Under the pieces are notes generated by a model. It was not told the origin of the DNA, did no database searches, and saw nothing but the letters and a program-made list of their open reading frames with translations. The position numbers were made by a program, and so were the translations under genes. This document shows positions 60,470 through 64,000 of a DNA stretch of 64,000 nucleotides, in pieces; position 1 is the first letter of the stretch, and every line of letters begins with the position of its first letter. This DNA comes from an uncultured Chromatiaceae bacterium (GTDB lineage Bacteria; Pseudomonadota; Gammaproteobacteria; Enterobacterales; Alteromonadaceae): assembly GCA_937978655.1 (NCBI GenBank), contig CALJUX010000042.1:1-64000 (forward strand), in the 5' to 3' direction.

Positions 60470-62167
60470 TCAGTAGCGACGGCGGCGGATAGCCAGCGGT
60501 AACAATGCCAACAAAGCTAACCAGCCAAAACTGGCGCCCTGACGTTCATAAGTCTGATCAGGCGTGGCACCACAGCTGTCAATGCTGCCGTTGGGGATTG
60601 GATTAAGCTGAACGGCGACTGCAACTTCCTCTTTTAACACGTTGCCGGCTGTATCCTTCACCAGTTCGCCTTTACTGTCACGCTGGTCAACCTGTTTCAC
60701 CGCAGTGGCGATAATGACATTTTTCTCATTGATGTCATTGGCGCTCACAATGGTATATGGTGAATTACAGGCTACTAAGGTATTGATATCTTTGAAGCTG
60801 TTCGCAGCGATATCGTAGATAAAACCGACATTACGACGTGCTTCTGAACCTTGGGTGACGGTTTCAGTACTGCCAACAATCAGATTGTTGTCATTGATGG
60901 CTTCGGGTGCAGTAGACGCAGAGCTGAATAAATCCGCCGGATAAGTCAGTTTTTGCGTGTTGTAGTCATAAATGAAAAAACGATTACGGTTTGTACTATT
61001 GATAGTTTTTGTTGAATAGCCGGTGATGATATTTTTGTTATTGACCGCCGTGGCAGCACTCGCCAGCCATTCTTTGGTGTCAATAAAAGATTTCAGCTCA
61101 GTGCCGTCAAATATCGTGGCGTGATAGGCCGAATAGACTTCATCGCGAAAGGTGATCAATGAGTAGCGGATATCGTCGCTGTCGGAGTAAACCGATGCAC
61201 CAACCACCAGGCCCTGATCGTTCAGGTCATTTGGCGTACTGGTATAAGAGACTGCCGGATAATCTGTCCGGGTGTGTGGCTTGCCGGAGTTTTTCTCGCC
61301 GAGATAGCCTAACAGCTGCGGGGTGCCCGGTTTGCCATTGGCGTCCAGTTGCCACACCATGCCGGCGGTTTCGTAGCTGTTTGCCCGCGCGTTGCGGTAA
61401 TAACACAGATCTTTAGGTTCGGCTTTGCCGTCACAGCTGGCGGCTATCGCCGTTTGGGTCGAGGCCGTCATCGTGCTGGCGCCGTAGCCAATCACTTTGC
61501 CGTTGTTATTAATAGCGCGGCCGACAGAATAACCGCCGCCAAAGTCAGTGTAGGCTGGTGGTAAGGTGTATTTGCCTTTGTCCGTGAGCACTACACCGGC
61601 CAGATGCATCGGTGCCGGCACCCACAGTTGCTGGGCAACAGGGTTCGGTGTGGTTGTAGTGGCAGCCGGGGTGAATGACTGTTTGGTAAAAGGCGCTGAA
61701 CCGTAACCGACCATCTGGTTGAGGTCATTAATGCCAAGCAGATATTCGTTGTTGGTTTGCACGGCTGCGTTGTCACGCAACCGGACCAGCTGTCGGGTAT
61801 CCAGCCGCACCGGGTAAGTGGCGGCAAAACGTTGTGTGGTATAGACACTGGCGGCCGCCTGCAAATAAGCGGTTAATACCGTCAGTGCCCTGGCATTGAC
61901 GTTACCTTTTTTAATTTCTTCAATTTCGGCGGTGGAAAGATTGCCGGTGATAAAAGTGCTGGTCAGGTCCACAGCGCTGACATCGACCGGATAATTAAAT
62001 CTGTTGCTTAAATTTCCCACGACCTGATTGTTGTTGTTCAGCGCTGCGGTGAAGCTGGATTTATACCCGTCAATCGGGCCTAATTCAACGATCTGATAAG
62101 TGGCTGCCTGCCCCGTAAAGGCCACAACGGCCGGTAACATGGCGACAAACAACGGCGAAAATTTCAT
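60470..62167 (-). CDS. DUF3466 family exported protein with GlyGly-CTERM-like tail
   Basis: A 565-aa exported protein with a signal peptide (SPLFVAMLPAVVAFTGQAA) and a repetitive body rich in INDNNLIVG/LNNNNQVVG-type repeats, as in the DUF3466 family of marine gammaproteobacteria. The tail GASFGWLALLALLPLAIRRR plus RY has a small-residue motif, one hydrophobic helix and a basic end, the layout of GlyGly-CTERM rhombosortase substrates, with Gly-Ala in place of the usual Gly-Gly. Function unknown. The start follows AGGGGAATTGA and lies 12 nt after uup. Confidence 0.85.
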   Translation of the reverse strand: MKFSPLFVAMLPAVVAFTGQAATYQIVELGPIDGYKSSFTAALNNNNQVVGNLSNRFNYPVDVSAVDLTSTFITGNLSTAEIEEIKKGNVNARALTVLTAYLQAAASVYTTQRFAATYPVRLDTRQLVRLRDNAAVQTNNEYLLGINDLNQMVGYGSAPFTKQSFTPAATTTTPNPVAQQLWVPAPMHLAGVVLTDKGKYTLPPAYTDFGGGYSVGRAINNNGKVIGYGASTMTASTQTAIAASCDGKAEPKDLCYYRNARANSYETAGMVWQLDANGKPGTPQLLGYLGEKNSGKPHTRTDYPAVSYTSTPNDLNDQGLVVGASVYSDSDDIRYSLITFRDEVYSAYHATIFDGTELKSFIDTKEWLASAATAVNNKNIITGYSTKTINSTNRNRFFIYDYNTQKLTYPADLFSSASTAPEAINDNNLIVGSTETVTQGSEARRNVGFIYDIAANSFKDINTLVACNSPYTIVSANDINEKNVIIATAVKQVDQRDSKGELVKDTAGNVLKEEVAVAVQLNPIPNGSIDSCGATPDQTYERQGASFGWLALLALLPLAIRRRRY

Positions 62168-62179
62168 TCAATTCCCCTG

Positions 62180-64000
62180 CTACTGCTGGTTTAATGCTTC
62201 TAATTGTTCCCAACGCTCGTATGCGTGCGCCAGCTTCGACTCGGTCTGCTGAATTTGGTTCAATAGAGCTGTGGTGACATCGGCACTCTGGCGGAAGAAC
62301 TCCGGATCATTGACCTGCGTCTGTAAGGCGCTGAGCTGTTCATCAAGACTTTCGATCTCGGCGGGCAACAGTTCCAGTTCGCGTTTCTCTTTGTATGATA
62401 ACTTCTTCGAAGCTGAAGCTGAAGCCTGCGCGGCTGTTTGCTCAGCGGGTTTTGTAATTATTTGTTCATTCGACGGTTTTTTTACTTCAGACCGGCTTTG
62501 TTGCAGCTGCTGGTAGGCCAGTACGTCATCATATCCGCCGGCGATCTCAACAATACGCCCAGTCCCGGTAAACCATAAGGCACTGGTCACTGTGTTATTA
62601 ACGAATTCACGGTCGTGGCTGACCAGAATAACAGTGCCCTGATATTGCTGCAGAATATCTTCTAACAGCTCCAGCGTTTCGACGTCAAGGTCGTTGGTGG
62701 GTTCATCGAGAATGAGCAGGTTGCTGGGCTTGGCGAATAACTTGGCCAACAACAGCCGGTTTTTTTCACCGCCAGACAACGCCCGCACCGGCGTGCGTGA
62801 GCGGGCTGGCGCAAACAGGAAATCCTGCAGGTAGCTCAGCACATGGCGGGTCTGGCCATTCTGGGTAATTTCCTGGCGCCCTTCTGCCACGTTATCCTGC
62901 ACTGTGGCGTCTAAATCCAGCGCCATCCGGTGCTGGTCAAAATAAGCCACTTCGAGGTTAGTGCCGCGTTTAATCTCACCGCTCTGCACCGGATATTCAT
63001 CCAATAACACTTTGATTAAACTGGTTTTACCGACACCGTTTGGCCCGACTAACGCCACGCGGTCGCCGCGCATCAGCAGGAAGTTAAAATCCTGCAGCAG
63101 CGTTTTGCCGTCAAAACTTAAATTGAGTTTTTTGCCTTCAAACACCAGCTTGCCGGATTTGGCCGCCTGCTCAATGGCAAAATCAACTTTGCCCAGTTGC
63201 TCAACGCGCGCGGCGCGCTCTTTACGCAGTTCTTTTAAAGCCCGCACCCGGCCTTCATTGCGGGTGCGTCGTGCTTTGATGCCCTGGCGGATCCAGACTT
63301 CTTCTTCGGCCAGTTTTTTATCAAACAACGCATTGTGCTGTTGTTCTACTTCAAGCATCTTGGCTTTGCGGTCGAGATAATCGGCATAATTGCCCGGGTG
63401 TGAAGTCAACTGACCACGGTCTAAATCGATGATCCGGGTGGCGACATTGCGGATAAAAGCCCGGTCGTGCGAGACAAAAATAATAGCGCCGGCAAACTGC
63501 TGCAGAAATTGCTCAAGCCATTGAATTGCGGCTACATCTAAGTGGTTGGTTGGTTCATCCAGCAGTAAAATATTCGGTTTTGCCACCAGCGCGCGCGCCA
63601 GCGCCGCTTTGCGTAACCAACCGCCGGATAAACTCGCCAGCGTGGCATCGGGCGCCATCACAAACTGCTCACAGAGCTGGCTGACGCGGGCTTCTAACTG
63701 CCAGCCATCGCGGGCGTCCAGTTCACTTTGTAAGCTGGCAAATTCGCGCTGTTGTGCGTCGTTGTCGGCATCGTATTCGTTGGAGATCTGATAAAACCGT
63801 TGTAGTTTGTCGGCAAGGTCGCCGGCGCCTTCGCGGATAAAATCAGCGATAGTGACGTCAATGCGTGCCGGTGGATCTTGCTCCAGCCGCGCCAGCACCA
63901 CGTTGTTTTCTTTCACCACCTGACCATCGTCCAGTGTTTGCTGACCGGTCAGCACTTTGAGCATCGATGACTTGCCGGCGCCGTTACGGCCAACCAGACA
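62180..64000 (-). CDS. uup: ABC-F ATPase Uup (N-terminus outside window)
   Basis: Uup is an ABC-F ATPase linked to ribosomes and to precise excision of transposons. The frame is open to the right edge, where the - strand reads GRNGAGKSS, so about the first 30 residues are missing. Two cassettes are seen: the second Walker A is GPNGVGKTS, signature motifs LSGGWLRKA and LSGGEKNRL, and DEPTNHLD/DEPTNDLD. The C-terminal coiled coil (KKLSYKEKRELELLPAEIES) is the Uup DNA-binding tail. It precedes the DUF3466 gene by 12 nt. Confidence 0.93.
   Translation of the reverse strand, partial: CLVGRNGAGKSSMLKVLTGQQTLDDGQVVKENNVVLARLEQDPPARIDVTIADFIREGAGDLADKLQRFYQISNEYDADNDAQQREFASLQSELDARDGWQLEARVSQLCEQFVMAPDATLASLSGGWLRKAALARALVAKPNILLLDEPTNHLDVAAIQWLEQFLQQFAGAIIFVSHDRAFIRNVATRIIDLDRGQLTSHPGNYADYLDRKAKMLEVEQQHNALFDKKLAEEEVWIRQGIKARRTRNEGRVRALKELRKERAARVEQLGKVDFAIEQAAKSGKLVFEGKKLNLSFDGKTLLQDFNFLLMRGDRVALVGPNGVGKTSLIKVLLDEYPVQSGEIKRGTNLEVAYFDQHRMALDLDATVQDNVAEGRQEITQNGQTRHVLSYLQDFLFAPARSRTPVRALSGGEKNRLLLAKLFAKPSNLLILDEPTNDLDVETLELLEDILQQYQGTVILVSHDREFVNNTVTSALWFTGTGRIVEIAGGYDDVLAYQQLQQSRSEVKKPSNEQIITKPAEQTAAQASASASKKLSYKEKRELELLPAEIESLDEQLSALQTQVNDPEFFRQSADVTTALLNQIQQTESKLAHAYERWEQLEALNQQ

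Noticed and set aside
1..64000. tRNA, rRNA, CRISPR arrays and insertion sequences
   Set aside because: I read for cloverleaf ends, repeat-spacer patterns and transposase motifs and found none that I could support.

Overview
This window looks like a chromosomal segment of a gammaproteobacterium of the Alteromonadales/Chromatiales type, close to Rheinheimera. That assignment is an inference from the family resemblance of the housekeeping proteins, from the order serC-aroA-cmk-rpsA-ihfB-lapA-lapB-pyrF, and from HexR-controlled Entner-Doudoroff genes. It is not a database result. I saw no tRNA, rRNA or CRISPR array.

Layout. (1) 1-11.0 kb, core genes on the + strand: the 3' part of gyrA, serC-aroA (1-bp overlap), cmk, rpsA, ihfB, lapA-lapB, pyrF and a CvrA/NhaP2-type antiporter. 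(2) 11.0-20.5 kb, an accessory block. It holds an AT-rich orphan membrane/coiled-coil gene, a decayed BrnA/CopG-type antitoxin fragment, a DUF2726 protein, and then a compact filamentous-phage (inovirus) prophage of about 7.0 kb at 13.29-20.28 kb. Dif-like XerC/XerD sites flank the prophage. Its order is repressor (-) | early gene, replication initiator, ssDNA-binding-type protein, small membrane protein, 44-aa major coat protein, tiny membrane ORF, pIII-type adsorption protein, pVI, Zot/pI, a hairpin-rich intergenic region, and a DUF3653-type regulator. No secretin gene is present, so the phage probably exits through a host secretin. (3) 20.5-26.8 kb on the - strand: a copper TonB receptor with its partner gene, a DUF1543 protein, a periplasmic coiled-coil protein, malic enzyme maeA and an Lrp/AsnC regulator. 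(4) 27-31.7 kb on the + strand: the arginine succinyltransferase genes astC, astA and astD, plus a DUF1338 dioxygenase-like gene. (5) 31.8-38.4 kb: an alpha/beta hydrolase, a metallo-beta-lactamase protein and three chemoreceptors. Two of the chemoreceptors are tandem soluble CZB paralogues, and one of these has lost zinc ligands. (6) 38.5-42.7 kb: ybiT (ABC-F) and a divergent EamA exporter/MocR regulator pair. (7) 42.8-53.3 kb, central carbon metabolism: a zwf-pgl-edd-glk-eda operon (-), divergent hexR (+) and pykA (+), with palindromic HexR boxes before zwf and pykA and a weaker one before hexR, then an EamA transporter and an ATP-type pfkA. (8) 53.4-64 kb: a LytTR two-component pair, YciA-like thioesterase, hinT, an M61 peptidase with PDZ domain, a 6-carboxytetrahydropterin synthase-like protein, fabA with a FabR-type palindrome, rmf, a DUF3466 protein with a GlyGly-CTERM-like tail, and uup (5' end beyond the window).

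The most notable system is the dif-integrated inovirus. It has a leaderless Pf3-like coat protein too short for usual gene callers, a cluster of stem-loops that probably forms the phage origin and packaging region, an inverted pair of DnaA-box-like sequences just before the replication gene, and a palindromic operator between repressor and early genes. If the flanking site is the true chromosomal dif, this window lies at the replication terminus.
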